A stretch of DNA of 64,000 nt, taken from the NCBI GenBank assembly GCA_003640385.1, contig RCAB01000223.1, positions 34,935 through 98,934 of the forward strand. The letters run 5' to 3'. The notes under the pieces are model-generated. The model was not told the DNA's origin, made no database searches, and saw only the letters and a program-made list of their open reading frames with translations. The DNA is from Setaria digitata. Lineage: Eukaryota > Nematoda > Chromadorea > Rhabditida > Setariidae. This document shows, one piece after another, positions 28,801 to 41,792 of the stretch (the stretch's first letter is position 1; every line of letters starts with the position of its first letter). The position numbers were made by a program, and so were the translations under genes.

Positions 28801-30507
28801 CATAATTCATGATGAAATTAAACTCAAGATTTCTAAATAAACGACGATCTAAAATACTGCGGAAATTGTTGAACAAGGATGCATGAAAACTTGCAATTTA
28901 AGAATTTTTATAAAATAATGAGAAAATTAATGGATGAGAAGACTGAACAAACTATAACTCGGGGAAGAGAGTAACAAAAATAAGCTTAAATCAATTACAA
29001 TTAACTTTAATCTAAAAATGTGAAAAATAAGCACGCAATCAAACCACTATTTTTTTATCAAACATCAGAAAAATACATAAACCAACCTGAATTTCTGGCG
29101 TAGAACCCAAAGTAAGAGAATCTGCTTGCAGTTGATAGGGAATCTGCACAAATGGTGTCGACGTATTCGATCCTAATGTATCGTTAGTCGACTTGATTGG
29201 TTTATCATCACTCCTATCAATTGTTTTTCCATCTTCTAGTTTTACAGCATTTACCTACAAATGCGTTATACATAATTAAGTGGTATAGAGCAAAAGTAAA
29301 TCTATTATAGAGAAACTTCTAATCTCATAAAATTAATTATCTCTAGAGTGTTCCCAAAAATTTCCACCAACCTACGTAACTCAATTTTTATTCTTCACAA
29401 CAGCATTTCCCTGCGAAAAGTGTCAATGTCAAACTAGCAGATTAAGTACACATAGCAGAACAGCCAGGAATTAATTGTACAAAGAACCCTTCATTTTGTT
29501 TAAGAAGTAATTTCTGAAGCTTCTTGTCATAATTTCCCTAAAACAAATCCAGCGAACCGTAGTAAAGAAATTAGTTCCATACATACTGCTTTTATTTTAT
29601 TGACATGAAAAAAAAAAAAACTAAAAAATGAGTGCGTATAGGAGGGAAGGCAATGTAAAAATTTAAGATGGGAAGAAAGGAAAGCATATAGAGCACAGAT
29701 CACGTTGCCAAAAACGAATGGCTGGATAAAACTGCTTGACATCGAGTACCATAAGTTAAAAACGATCAAAACTTTCAGTTCACACTTACAAGCATGTCTA
29801 GCAATGGAAAATATACACTCACTTTATTATCGTCCTGATCCATTACAAAATTTCAGATACCAAAATGAAGGGTAGTTTAGCGTGAATCAAAAGATCCCTA
29901 CATAAGCTGTGTGACCAGATCACAGACACAATGGTACTTACAAAATTTGAATAAAGAATAAAAAGTAGGAGAGTGTATGGCTTACGAATTTCGTATCAGC
30001 TGTATTCAGACTTCCAGGAGATGAGCCTAACACATTAGCTATCATTTGTGTGCAAAGTGAATTTTCTCGAGATCTTATAGATCCAGCGATTCCAACACCA
30101 CCATTCCCTTGTACCATAATTGGATTGCTAACAGCATGCTCTAGAATTTTTTGGCTGCATCATAGTAACACAGAAAATCCTCACCAACAATTTACAAAAA
30201 CAACCGTCCACATTACTAAACTAAATGAGTGACCTTACTAAGCAGAATTAAAATACTTTACATATGGAATATTTACTGCCTTATTACGAATTGATAAAAA
30301 AGAAAATCTTCCACTTTCACAAATTTCGCTCACTGTTCTACCATTCCGTTCATTCAAGAATATGGAGAAGCTAATCACAAAGAAAAAAAAGAAGAGTTAT
30401 GATCCAAAAAACCACTAACAAATGTAATATCCGGGAAACTAACCTGACCGCATGCTACTCCACGAGCTTGGGTAGTGGTTTGACCATTGTTGTTCCGCCA
30501 TTGCCAT
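22748..30507 (-). CDS. Pumilio-family RNA-binding protein (PUM1/2 type; PUF-8/PUF-9-like)
   Basis: PUF proteins bind UGUA-type elements in 3' UTRs and repress or destabilise mRNAs. Fourteen exons join in phase to 731 residues: 30444-30507, 29986-30140, 29087-29254, 26897-27086, 26482-26775, 25876-26061, 25209-25347, 24914-25088, 24631-24744, 24366-24488, 23990-24199, 23622-23743, 22940-23103, 22748-22839. The C-terminal half (about 355-720) is a full Pumilio domain. Base-contact residues for repeats 1 to 8 are S398/R399/Q402, N434/Y435/Q438, C470/R471/Q474, N506/H507/Q510, C547/R548/Q551, N583/Y584/Q587, S619/N620/E623 and N662/Y663/Q666, the code for UGUANAUA. The middle (130-350) is low-complexity, rich in S, T, P, G and Q. 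Near the N-terminus, NPIMVQ and later LGSSPG resemble the conserved SQPIMVQ and VLSSSP region of PUM1/2. The start ATG at 30507 has an in-frame stop 9 nt upstream; an earlier non-coding exon is possible. Confidence 0.94.
24226..24256 (-). repeat. Partial copy of PUF exon 11 start inside the preceding intron
   Basis: A 29-31 bp stretch in the intron upstream of exon 11 repeats the first codons of that exon (24167-24195), with two mismatches over the best-matching 29 bases. On the minus strand the copy would encode NLSTQPYGC before a stop. It looks like a small local duplication of the exon 5' end, about 60 bp away. It is not part of the model. Confidence 0.75.
27087..29086 (-). other. Long PUF intron 3
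   Basis: A 2.0-kb intron between PUF exons 3 and 4. It holds a T run near 27147 and no recognisable coding sequence. The open frames around 27267-27711 overlap on both strands and show no domain. An internal promoter for a shorter PUF form that starts within the low-complexity region is possible but not shown. Confidence 0.55.
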
Positions 30508-32806
30508 AATGCTACCTTATTCTGGATATCGCTGGGTATCGAAAGTATGCCAACAATTGAAAACAGAAATACAACGCGCAACGCAGATATAATACAGTTT
30601 TGTACAAAACCTGTAACTAGTCAACTAAATATGTACTTAGGAAATGAAGCGAGGATCAGTTACACTGAACATATATGAATTCATAGCGAATTTATTGCTA
30701 ATTTTCAGTCAACTAATCATTGTTTGCCACCTGACATATTATAGAAGCAACCAACTTTTTTGCTGATCTAACGTCAGAGTACGCTGTTGATCACAAATTC
30801 CAGAAAAGATGCTCTTCTGCAAGGTGACAGATAATAACCACACATTTTTTTTAATTTAATAAGCTCTCACAATGATGACAGCATAAAACAACATTACATT
30901 TGTATAAGGCACCACATTTCCGGCCAATACATTTTGTAAAATTGTAACGTTTATTTAATGAAGCAGTGTGCACTCACTATGAATGCGGAAGTTCGTGCAG
31001 CTGTTATCAAAGTAATAAAAATCTAGATCACTTTTCCTTCCAATCTTTTCCCTCTACCTGATCACTGATGGCATGCTAAAACAACTCTGGTAATGCAACT
31101 CGAAATAATTCAACAAATGCGGTAATCCCCAGTTCTTCTCGAGTGAAAAATCATCTCAACTAGAAAAGAAGGTTAAAGCAACGAGAACCATCAGCACTTC
31201 AGCAGTCATTATAATAAGGTAAATTTAGCACCCTTCACCACGGACAGCTTTCTTCCCATCTGTTACACTTAGAGTTGCAACAGTCCTATTATGGATACGT
31301 TTCACCGTCCGTTACATATTGATTATCAGCAGCTAACATTACCCATAAGAGTATCAGAGAGAACGGAGAGAGGAGCAGAACGGAGGCAAAGTTCTATCCT
31401 CCCATCAAGTAAACCAAAATAACTAGAAAAAAGGGGAGAAGCAGACATGCAGACATGGATATATACACACAGACCACATAACTATCACAGGAAGAATGTA
31501 AAATTCGTACAGTCTGCTGCAGTTGGATAAACGCCAAAAAAGTTGATGCAGACCAAAAACCAAGTGGTAATCATCCAAATGAAACGAGTACTTAAAACAT
31601 GAAAATTGACAAATATAACAAACACTTTAACAAGAATATGCTAAGGTGCAATACAGGAGATTCATTATGTAAAACTAATAAAAAATTCTGATATCCATAT
31701 GTCAATGAAAAATAAGCTGAATTAATAATCAATTCCAATCTCGTATCATAATGAAACATAGACGAACCGAAGCTTTTACGAGTTTGTGAATGAATGAAGT
31801 ATTTCAAAATTGAAATATCAAATCAGTTTAGCGAAACGTGTTCTAGCACTTGACAACAAACAACAAAATACTACTCCTTTCAATTAGACTATACAAATCA
31901 AGTACAGATACCCTTTTCCTCTCTCTTCACAACTAACTAGAAATGTAACAGTCTATTAGAAACGCTACCAATTCATTAAATGTTCAAAAGACAAGAATTG
32001 AAAAGAAGGAACTAATAATCCGAACGGTTTTCATTCTGATCTGGAGCATCAAAATAAAAGTAAACTTTTTTTTATAAGCATTTTATTCAGCTTAATTCCA
32101 ACTACACAAGTAAAGGTTACAGAGCATATATCGCCATTTAATTTAATTCCTTACATGTATCAATAATATGCGTGCTCCAAACAGTACAGGAACATTAAAC
32201 ATATTAACTATAACAGTCATCTATTATAGGAACAAACAATATCCATAACATACTAAAAAGATCGAATATGAAAACATTAAATGAGCGAAACCCACCACGT
32301 AAAATAATCATTTAAAATGGGCAGAGCATCAAAATGTCATGAGTGTTTATGATACTATTTATTATTTCGAGATCGAAAATTAATTTTTATATATCTTTAA
32401 ATTATTGAGAGAAAACTATCCTATTACAAAAAAAAAATACTTCAAAATATTAAGAAGAGATTCATTAAGATGACGATTTTCTAAGGCTAAATCATAACGA
32501 AACAAATCCATGCTTAACTAAATCAGTCTAAAATTCCATTTAATGAATGGTTAATGTTGCATAATGCATTTAATATCAAATCAGGAAGAAAAAAAAAAAA
32601 AAAAAAAACATGAGAACTAAAATAGTACAAACGAAAAAAGAATCAAATCACTTAAACTACTCCGCTACATTCCATTACATACCTTGTGCTGAGTTAGACA
32701 GATACATACATCCTCAACATTCTAACCAACAATATTTCAACATCAAAATGAAACCCAGACGATTTCCAATCAATGCAACCAGTCATTATAGTATAAATAG
32801 ACAGAT

Positions 32807-32877
32807 ATGCAGATAGATGGACAGAGAGACAAGCAGACAGACACAGACAGACACACACACACACACACGTACGTATG
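32807..32877. repeat. GACA/CA simple repeat
   Basis: An imperfect run of AGAT/GACA units that passes into a pure CA run, ending in ACGTACGTATG. It is a compound microsatellite with no coding signal. Confidence 0.8.
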
Positions 32878-33159
32878 TAGGCAACTATTAGTAGGACAAA
32901 GAGAAATGTGAGGATGCACATGCGTACACACATATGTCGGGATAAACCATTCAGGACAAGAAGCGGGTTTTGGCGCACTGCTACTTAGTTAGGATCATAT
33001 ATACATCCTCTAAGATACCTCAACAAAAAAACAACGATGCATTTCGGATAGCAATCATCTAGAAAAAAAAAAATTAAATTAAATTACTAATCAGCTGGTC
33101 TAATTGAACTTATTCACATGCTTCAAATGTAGAGAATGGAAACGGTCAAAAAAAAAAAA

Positions 33160-33237
33160 AAAAAAAAACGCTCGTACCAATCGTTGAAGCAAAAGATAGG
33201 TAGATGAAAAAAAAAAAAAAAAAAAGAAAAAAAAAAG
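33160..33237. repeat. Clustered poly-A tracts
   Basis: Two A-runs of about 19 bases plus shorter ones, separated by normal sequence. They are typical of the homopolymer load in this half of the window. Confidence 0.8.
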
Positions 33238-34347
33238 CAAAAGAACTAAGCAGGAAGTAGGAGGAGAGATTCACTCATTAACCATCTCATCCTATCATCA
33301 TCATCAGTAACAGCTGCTCACACTACTAAATACTATTACTGCTTCCTATGATGCACGTAATGAAATGAAATGAGACCACAGTTCAAAGCCTCTATTCCAC
33401 TTCTATTAAACGGCCATCACTCTCGACTAGATAGAGAGGTAACTTCGAGAATGGTGCCACATCTATAGCCTCAATGAATGGCAAATGCCCAAATAAAAAA
33501 AAAAAGCACAGAAAAAGGCAACAAGCAGGGAAGCCACTAGAATTCTTGGCAACAATACTGCAGGGAAACTATGATTCCATCTAATACTCTCACTTATACA
33601 ATCCCTCTCCTCCTTCCGCCTCTCTCGCGCTTGTCTCGTAGTTGGCGCGCCATTTATTTCACTACAGACGACCACCCACTACCCCCACTCAGACCTACCT
33701 CGGACAGAATCGATACAGCAATGGGTGAATGCAACAGATGTACGAGCGAGCGAACAAATGAGTGCACCAGTGGGTGATTCGCAGACGACAGGAGAAAAGC
33801 GAGAATGCTACATGTAGGTGACATTGACATATCTTTCGCTCTCTGACTATCCTCAATAAGTGAACTGTATGAGAGAATGCATGCACGACATGACATCAAC
33901 ATTGCGAAAGCTATACACGTCTCGTGATGCATTCTTTTTAGGACTAACTACGACAATCGCTCTCAAATATTTGCCACCTATTGCAGCACAACAACTTAGA
34001 TATTGCACACGTATCCAGATAAGTGCAATGTGATTAGGGCGGAGGTATGATGGCAATACGCATAGAATCTACCGGTGATAGAAGCAAAATAATGGCCAGA
34101 ATAGGCCCTAGTGGCTAATGTTTGACAGCAATGCTACAGGATCGAAATACATTCCAATGCCAAGTGGTGTGATGGAACTACACTGATGGAAAGTGCAACT
34201 ACGATATCATGTTGCAAGTTAAATTAATGTCACGCAACATTCTTCAAATACTCTATCCATACATCGAGCATATATAAGCATTCTCAAACTCTCAAAATAC
34301 ACCTCAAACATTGGTAGCAAAAATATCCATCTATGTATCCATCCTAT

Positions 34348-34440
34348 GATCAATATATTCACACGCTCCGCACGTCTACGTACTCTGCACGCCCACGTGT
34401 CCAATGCGTCCACGTACCACGTACATTCACGCAACCAGTC
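34348..34440. repeat. CACGT-rich cluster
   Basis: Within about 90 bp, the words ACGT and CACG recur eight or more times, including one CACGTG palindrome near 34395. The stretch is far richer in CpG than its surroundings. It could be a decayed short tandem repeat or a cluster of bHLH-type sites; the sequence alone does not decide. Confidence 0.5.
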
Positions 34441-37400
34441 TATAAGCATTCCGGAAACTCAAAGTTTGCTGTCACTAATGAATAAAAATTTGGCAAAATG
34501 CCTACACTGTCCTCCTTCACTCAGTTCAGTCCACTGATTACTAGTCTCGCTGGATTATATTACATTTTCTCTGTGTGAAAAAAAATTATCCCGAGCAATT
34601 GATTTTGCTGATTTCCTCAAACTGCCTATTCCTTCTTTGCTAGCCGGTTCTCTTTATTGCTACTGCAGTAATGATGGTACCAATCACTAATAATTATCCC
34701 AATAATTAACAATAACGATTGAAATTAATAATTATAACAACAAATAATAATAATAATAAAGAAAAGTGGTAATATAATGAAGGATTAACCAAATACAAAT
34801 TAATAGCAGTACTGTAATAAAAGGCTATTCCCTTCAAGTTTGTTCAGTTATTATTCAATTAAAACTAACATATCTTTCATTCTTTCAGCTCTCTATAAAT
34901 GAATGCATTTCAGCAGTTCCATGAAAGATATTGCTCATTTCTGATAGACATGTACTTATTGAATTTTTGCACTTCTCAGTAAAACGATTTCAGGTTGATT
35001 TTATATATTGCATACTTAATTCTGAGGTAAATATCTCAATTTAAACATAAGAACTAATTAATTAACAAATTTAGCAGCGATTAATTGCCATTGCTTTCAA
35101 TGCTCATTGATCGATTTCATCAGTCAGTGCATAAAAAAATGTTAATGTCAGGGGAGATTGAAGCATTTATATTCGGCGATATCTAGCCTGACTTGACTGC
35201 ATCCATTGCTTAGACAGTTCGAGCTACTCAAACTGAGGTAAAGATAACTTCGAGAGCTGAAGTATGTGATCAGATTGAAGAGAAGTTTCACTAAATGATA
35301 TTCGTTTGCTTAAAGGCCCCTCCATAGCAGCAGCTAAATGGGTTGGATGGATGGATATGATGATATCAGGTGGGTTTAAATTTTAATTGTTTGAATACTG
35401 CCAACATCTTCTTCGAATTAAATCATTGACAAATATCATTAAATCAATTATAAGCAATTGTTTCAGATTACATCAGTGAGAATATTTTTTGAAAGTTTTT
35501 GTTATTGAAATGAAGTTAAATGTATAGCGCTTATACATCTAACCAGTTATTTTATATATCAATGAGAAAACAGTAGCTCGTTAAAGTGATATTGCGAAAA
35601 GGAAAAAAAAATGAAGATATAAATTGGGCATTGTTTTTAGCGATATCTCGAAGCAGTTTAAATGTTTCCACTATAAGGAACAACTGCAACTTATGATGTA
35701 AAAAAAAAAAAAAAAAAGAGAAAAAATTTCTTCCACTACTGAATGATTCAACGATTCAAATTTCACTGCTCATTTAGCAACTTCCTGTTGCAAAATGAGT
35801 ATGTATAACTTCTTAAATAAGATATATATATATATACAGGTAAAATATTGTTTAAATAAAGGTGTGAAAAATTGCAAATCAACAATATGTAAATGTTAAT
35901 TATTGAGGGGTTTTTTTTTCTTTTTCTAAATTTTTTAAATATCTAATTTAGCCGACAAATGTAACTTTGATTTATGCACTTATCATGTTACACACAATCA
36001 TAAGTAAACTACAATGATTCATGTTGAAAATATTCATTTAAACAAGAAATTTGTCAAATTCTTAAGTATGATTGAAAAAAGCAATGCATAGTTAGTAAGT
36101 GTTATAGCATAGAAGTTAGTTGAAGTGTTGAATTAGGAAAAGAAAAAGGAGAAAAAAGATAAGAGACTTAGACAGGAGAAACAAAGATAAAATTTAAATG
36201 TTTTTTTTTTTTTTTGTATCCATTCATGAAGTTTGAAAGCAATTGTGAAGTTTTGAAACAAATTTGAATTAAAGCTTCACATCTATAAGTCTGTTTGGAA
36301 ATATATCACACTGTAATCTAACATTTCATCTAAAGAAATCCTGAAAATATCACTCTTCTCTAATGTAGATTTCGTTTGAAGAAGAATTTTCAAGTCTCTA
36401 TATTTTAACCTAGCTGAAAATTTACTGATATGAAATGTTGAGAATGAAAGCAGATATGAGTTTAATCAAAAAAAAAAAATTTTTTTCTTTGTAATTAATG
36501 AAAAAAAAAAATGAAATTAGAAATTGATCAGTATTGGAAAATTAATCATAACAAAGATGACAATGAGATAGAAGAAATTCAAGAAATGGTTTTAAAAGAA
36601 TTTGCATTTTTAATCTTGAAATTAAAAGATTTGCTGAAAATGTGAGGCCTCAAATTTAAAAAGATGTATTTTCGAATGTAAGCTCTTCGGATTCTGAAGC
36701 ATACACTCGTAGACACATTTTTATTTTAATTCCAAACTTTTAGTCCATACTTATATTACCTCAAACATTTATTTGTTGAACATTCAGGAACTCAATTAAG
36801 ACTGAGCATAAAGTACCATGCAGTATAAAAGATTGTTATAGTGATAGGAGAAAAAAAAAAAAAAAAAATGAAACGTAAAAATTCAATCTATATGCATTGA
36901 GAAGAAGAAAACAGAGAACACAATGTAAGTAATAATTGTAATTTTTGGAATTTGTGAAATTTATTTCCATTCCAGTAAAATATTTAAATCATTTAAGGAA
37001 AATTATTGTTCAAAAAAAAAAAAAAAAAAAAAAAAAGGAGAAATATTACAAAACAATATGAAAAAAAATATTGCACAGATTGAAAATTGAATAAAGTTTG
37101 AGTTTAATTTAAAAATTCAATCCAAAATTATTTCTTATGAAAAATACTAAAATAATAATAATTCAGTGATGGGATCAACATTGATAATGAAATTGTTTTC
37201 GTATACAATTGCCATACCAATAGTAATTTAACAAACTGGAAAAAAAAAAAGATGCTACTGTTTGTGTTTAAGTAAAAAGTGTAAAAATTGCTATCATTTA
37301 ATGCATCAACTTATCGCTGCTGAAAAATGTCATGATAAATTAAAAGTATCGCAATAATAAAATTAAAATTATTAGTGAACTGAACGATGGCCAATAAATG

Positions 37401-40400
37401 ATAATTAAAAACGGATGCTAAAAATAATTTCGAAAGAAGTTAGCAGAAAATTTAGTGATTTATGAGTAATGAAATTTTCAACATATGGTTGACAATTAAT
37501 TACTCTCTACTGCTAATTTAAATCTTAATTACATTTTATTCGGAGCTCTTTTAGCACTCTTATCATAGAAACAGCCGAGCAAGAGTTAAAAAAAAAAAAA
37601 AAAGATCTGAGATCAAGCAAAATGCAAAAATGACAGATTTAGGTGATTGGATGAAATTGATCGTAAAAATTTAATTAAAATCAATTTGAAAATTAATTTG
37701 ACAAGAGAGCATAATATGCAAAAAAAAAAAAAAAAATTTAATTTATACTATTATTGAAAAGATATAAAAAATAACAATTAGATAGCATAATATATCTATG
37801 TCGCAATGCATATAATTGATGCAATTAATAAAAAGGTAGTTAATTAACTTTTAATCTCTTTCTTCAAAATATTTTTTCTTCATTTCCTCTTCATTTTTGC
37901 TGTCATTTTAAAATATTAATTTGTTTTCTTATAGTACAACATAGTTGCTTCTTTCCTCCTCTCCTAACTAATTAAATTTTGCTGCTTTAATGATGGTAAT
38001 TATATAATCATGGTAATTTATCCTTTGCAAAGACCATTATTGTTCCTAGAAGAATTAATTTTAGTTAAACTGGAATTGCAAATAATTTTCAAAGTTTTAG
38101 TGAAAAGTTCTAATTAGAAAGGTGAAGTTTTAATAAATTTTAATTTTCAGTAATTCAAGCTAAACGGCTAGAACAAGTTGCTTGAATTTTAGCATTGCTC
38201 GAATTTCACTAAATGCAATATTAAAAATTCTTAAGCTTTTGATTTTTGTAATAAACATTTTTGTAATAATTTTTGTAATAATATTTTAAAATTAATAATT
38301 TTAAACTGTAGTGAAAAAAAATTTACCCTATGATAGTTACTTTTAATAATTGTGATAATTCCATTTAACCCTACTGTTATCAAAATGAAAAGGGTTAAAG
38401 AAATAAGTTCACTTATCAGAAAATATTAATGCTTGGAATACAGTATGCCTTAAAATTTCTTTATTTTTTTAGTTTATCATTTTATTGTTAATTTTCTTTT
38501 TCTTTTTTCATTTTAAATGTTTAGGGCCAAATTGTTTTTTTTTTTTTTTTAACAACTACCATCAAAATTTAATGAATTCACTTCAAGCTAATACCCATTA
38601 AGCAGCAATACTTTCTTCACAAAAGTTTCATCAAAATTAATGAATAAATTTTCAAAATTCATTATTAATAATTTTATTTTAATTACAAGAATCTAAAAAA
38701 AAACGTTCAACAGTGTAATACCTTCTCGAAAACTAGGATCATTTTTATTCTAATAAATTTTCTCATTGTTCCACTTACGAACAGATTTGTAGACAGAATT
38801 ATTTCAGCAGTGAAAGATTAATATTATTGTTATCATTTTCAAGCTTATCATTACTATCTTTCCATTCAGTGATGTTGTACGAACGATGCTACTGTTACTA
38901 TCTGTTGCATATACGTATTTAAGCGTATTTGACGATAAATAACTTTTTATTCATATCTAGTTCTACGTGAATCAAGCATATTTGACAGTGAATAATAAGA
39001 ATAATAAGAATTCAAGTATAGAAGAAATTTGCAACTTAAAATGCAAATTCGATCGAGATAATTTCCATTTAAAATCGTTAACAAATAAAAAAAAAAAAAA
39101 AAAAAAAACTACACTACAAATGGATACCAATCAGTTCTGGAATGATTTTTACTGATCATACATATGATTTAATCAATAATGCTTATCAGATAAACAAGAT
39201 AGTGATGCCGTTGAATTACTCTTTGTCATCTTAATTACTACAAATATGCTACTATTATTGATCCTTCAAATATGTTGAATAAATGATAATTAATATGAGA
39301 AACACTTTTGCCCAATTATGTTTCGTACTTCAGATTCCTCTCATTAATATGCATTCCATCTCCTTTTGAAATTTTCCCTTGCTGAGAGTGAATGAATTGA
39401 ACTTGTTAAATGAACACTTCGTATACGCATACATAAATACTTTTTCTACTAATTTATCAATTCTTCTTTCTTCCAAGAAAAAAAAAAAAAAAAAAAAAAA
39501 ATAGCAATTTTTCATGTTGATTAGATGGCATTTGATGAATGCATTTCAGTTGTTAACCTCCACAAATATCAAATTTGGATTCCACTCGACAAGATATGTC
39601 GCAACAGTTGCACAAAATTCATCAATTCACTTCTTTTCCACTCACAAACAAGCCAATATTTTATTTCTTTCAGTCTTGCTCTTGCAATTTTTCCATCTTT
39701 TACCAAATACTTTCATCTCAGAAACAATTGTTAATTTGATAGCAAATAGACGGACGAATGAATGAATATGCCCGATAAATTTATCCTCGAGTTTTTTAGC
39801 GGAAGATCGAACTAGTTAATCGAATTTCAGAAAATACTTTAGTAAAGTGTTGTTCTTGATTCAGTCTCGATAGACGGCAATTATATTTTATAGTGCTTCG
39901 TAATCGCTTACGTTATAGTAATATCACGTTTTTTTTTGTATATTTTTTGAAGAATGCAAAATGCATGAGATGCATGCAAACTGCATGTTTAATTTACTAG
40001 ATAGGAAAGTATATTGTGGGAAGAAAGATTACTATTACTGTGATGATAATAACTGTATAAATTATGATATTCGAAAGTAGTCCTGCTATATATCGTGGAA
40101 TTTTCAACAATATTAAATCAAAGATCAGCTCAGTAGCATCATGGAAATAAAATGGATTGAAACGAAAGTAAACAACAACTTCCTTTCAGTTTCTTCTATG
40201 ATACATGGCGAAAAAGCTGAATATAATAGAAGTGATGTAAGCACGACCAAACTACTACTAATCGCACCTTTTACACTAATAATTGGTTTGAAAACACACT
40301 TATGTATACATTAATTAATTCATATTTCAATTTCTATTTCGATTATTCCATTATTTACACCTTCTTCCTCCTGCACCTCACTCATTTGTGGTAGGTATTA

Positions 40401-40496
40401 AGTGTAAACTATGTAATATAACATTTGGCATAATTATGAGGCATGTATATTCATTGAAAATAAGAATGGTGCAGGATTTCTGATGATTTCTAACCG

Positions 40497-40765
40497 ACAC
40501 CATCCAGTATTACTACCCGAAACTGGTACCATTACCGTTACTATCCAGTGACGAGTACCAATTAGCATTGCTACCTGTAGGTACCATTCAGTATTATTAT
40601 CAGCAACTGATACTATTCGGCATTACTATCCGCAGCGAGGAGGTACCATTCAGCTTACTATTCGAGATGACTTGGTACCATCTAGCATTACTGCCAGCAA
40701 CTGGTACCATTTAACATTCCCATCCGTGACAGGCACCAACTAGCACCACTGTCCACAGCCGTAAC
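40497..40765. repeat. Degenerate minisatellite, about 9 units of 28-34 bp
   Basis: Diverged tandem copies of a unit that starts GGTACCATTCAGCATTACTA and ends near TCCGCAACT. GGTACC (a KpnI site) is intact in four or five copies. Unit lengths differ, so frames shift between copies and stops occur. It is not coding. Confidence 0.8.
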
Positions 40766-41202
40766 AAAGAATGATTATGTTACTGTCCGCTCTACAAGCT
40801 CATCATTCCGTATCTATTCCGGAAGCGTGTTATCATGATTTTTTTCTCCATCATCCGGTAAATATTACGGATTCAAAGCAATCAAAAAGAAAGAAAGAAA
40901 AAGAAAATGAACAAATGGTAGAGAAATTTGATACATGAATGGTGTATGGAAATGGTGGAGAGAATAGGATGGTGAAGAAAATTTAATTTCATTTAGTGAA
41001 GCAACCGCAGAGAAAGAAGTATTCTGCGGCAAGCTTTGACGTGATGCAACGTGACATGACGTATTTCTGCTCCTTGACCTGACCTTGTCTCAGCCATGCA
41101 ACTTCTCCACCTTCCCAGTCAGTAGTTCAAGCTCAGCCGCTTCTCCACCTTTTCCATTCATTAGTCTGTCTCTCCCTTTGCACACCCACTTCATGGTGGG
41201 TA

Positions 41203-41233
41203 TGTGTCTGTCTGTCTGTCTGTCTGTCTCTGT
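41203..41233. repeat. TCTG tetranucleotide repeat
   Basis: About seven TCTG/TGTC units in a row in a pyrimidine-rich stretch. Simple repeat, no gene. Confidence 0.85.
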
Positions 41234-41327
41234 AGTTGTTTTCTATTTGTTGAGGAGGAGGATTCTCGCCCCTTCTCAGTTGCAGAAGCACTCCTAGTTG
41301 ACAGATGGAAATGGCCGCTGTCACGAC

Positions 41328-41432
41328 GATGCTGACGACAACGATTGTGATAGCGACAACGATGACGATGACGACGATGATGATGATGATGATGATGGCG
41401 ATAATGACAGCGATAGCGATAACGATAACGAC
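41328..41432. repeat. GAY trinucleotide repeat (GAT/GAC)
   Basis: About 35 GAT/GAC-like triplets. One plus-strand frame would read as an aspartate/serine/asparagine run, and the minus strand as a histidine/arginine run. No flanking coding context supports translation, so I treat it as a trinucleotide satellite. Confidence 0.8.
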
Positions 41433-41679
41433 GTGTTCTTAGTTTTGATTTGCACTTCAGTTTACCTTTGCATTCCACTTCTTTTTTTTGTGTAACTAGG
41501 ATGATGATGATGAGGTAAAGTTTGATGATAACAACAAGTATGATGAAGTCAGCTGATAACAGATGATAGCAGGCAAAACATCTGCTATGCCAGTTCGGGG
41601 TAAGATGTTTACTTTGTTGAATCAGATGATAACGGTCATATCGGTCATATATTTACCAGATGGTTTTCTACCATTGACT

Positions 41680-41792
41680 GGAATTTTTCGGGATGCATTT
41701 AGCATTGAGTAGTATTTCTCGGGATAAATTTGGTAATTCGGAATTTCTCGGGATACATTTATCGTTGAGCATTTCTCGGTAGTGGTATATCA
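41680..41792. repeat. Degenerate tandem repeat with ATTTCTCGGGAT core
   Basis: Four copies of a core close to ATTTCTCGGGATACATTTA start near 41683, 41714, 41742 and 41771, at a spacing of about 28-31 bp, with diverged linkers. It is similar in unit length, but not in sequence, to the minisatellite at 40.5 kb. Confidence 0.7.

Noticed and set aside
33463..33932. Overlapping frames of 60-90 codons in the less AT-rich block at 33.5-34 kb
   Set aside because: Frames occur on both strands and overlap; none shows a domain, a consistent splice pattern or a known motif.
41298..41495. Aspartate-rich plus-strand frame and histidine-rich minus-strand frame
   Set aside because: Both are readings of the GAY trinucleotide repeat, with no splice or homology support.
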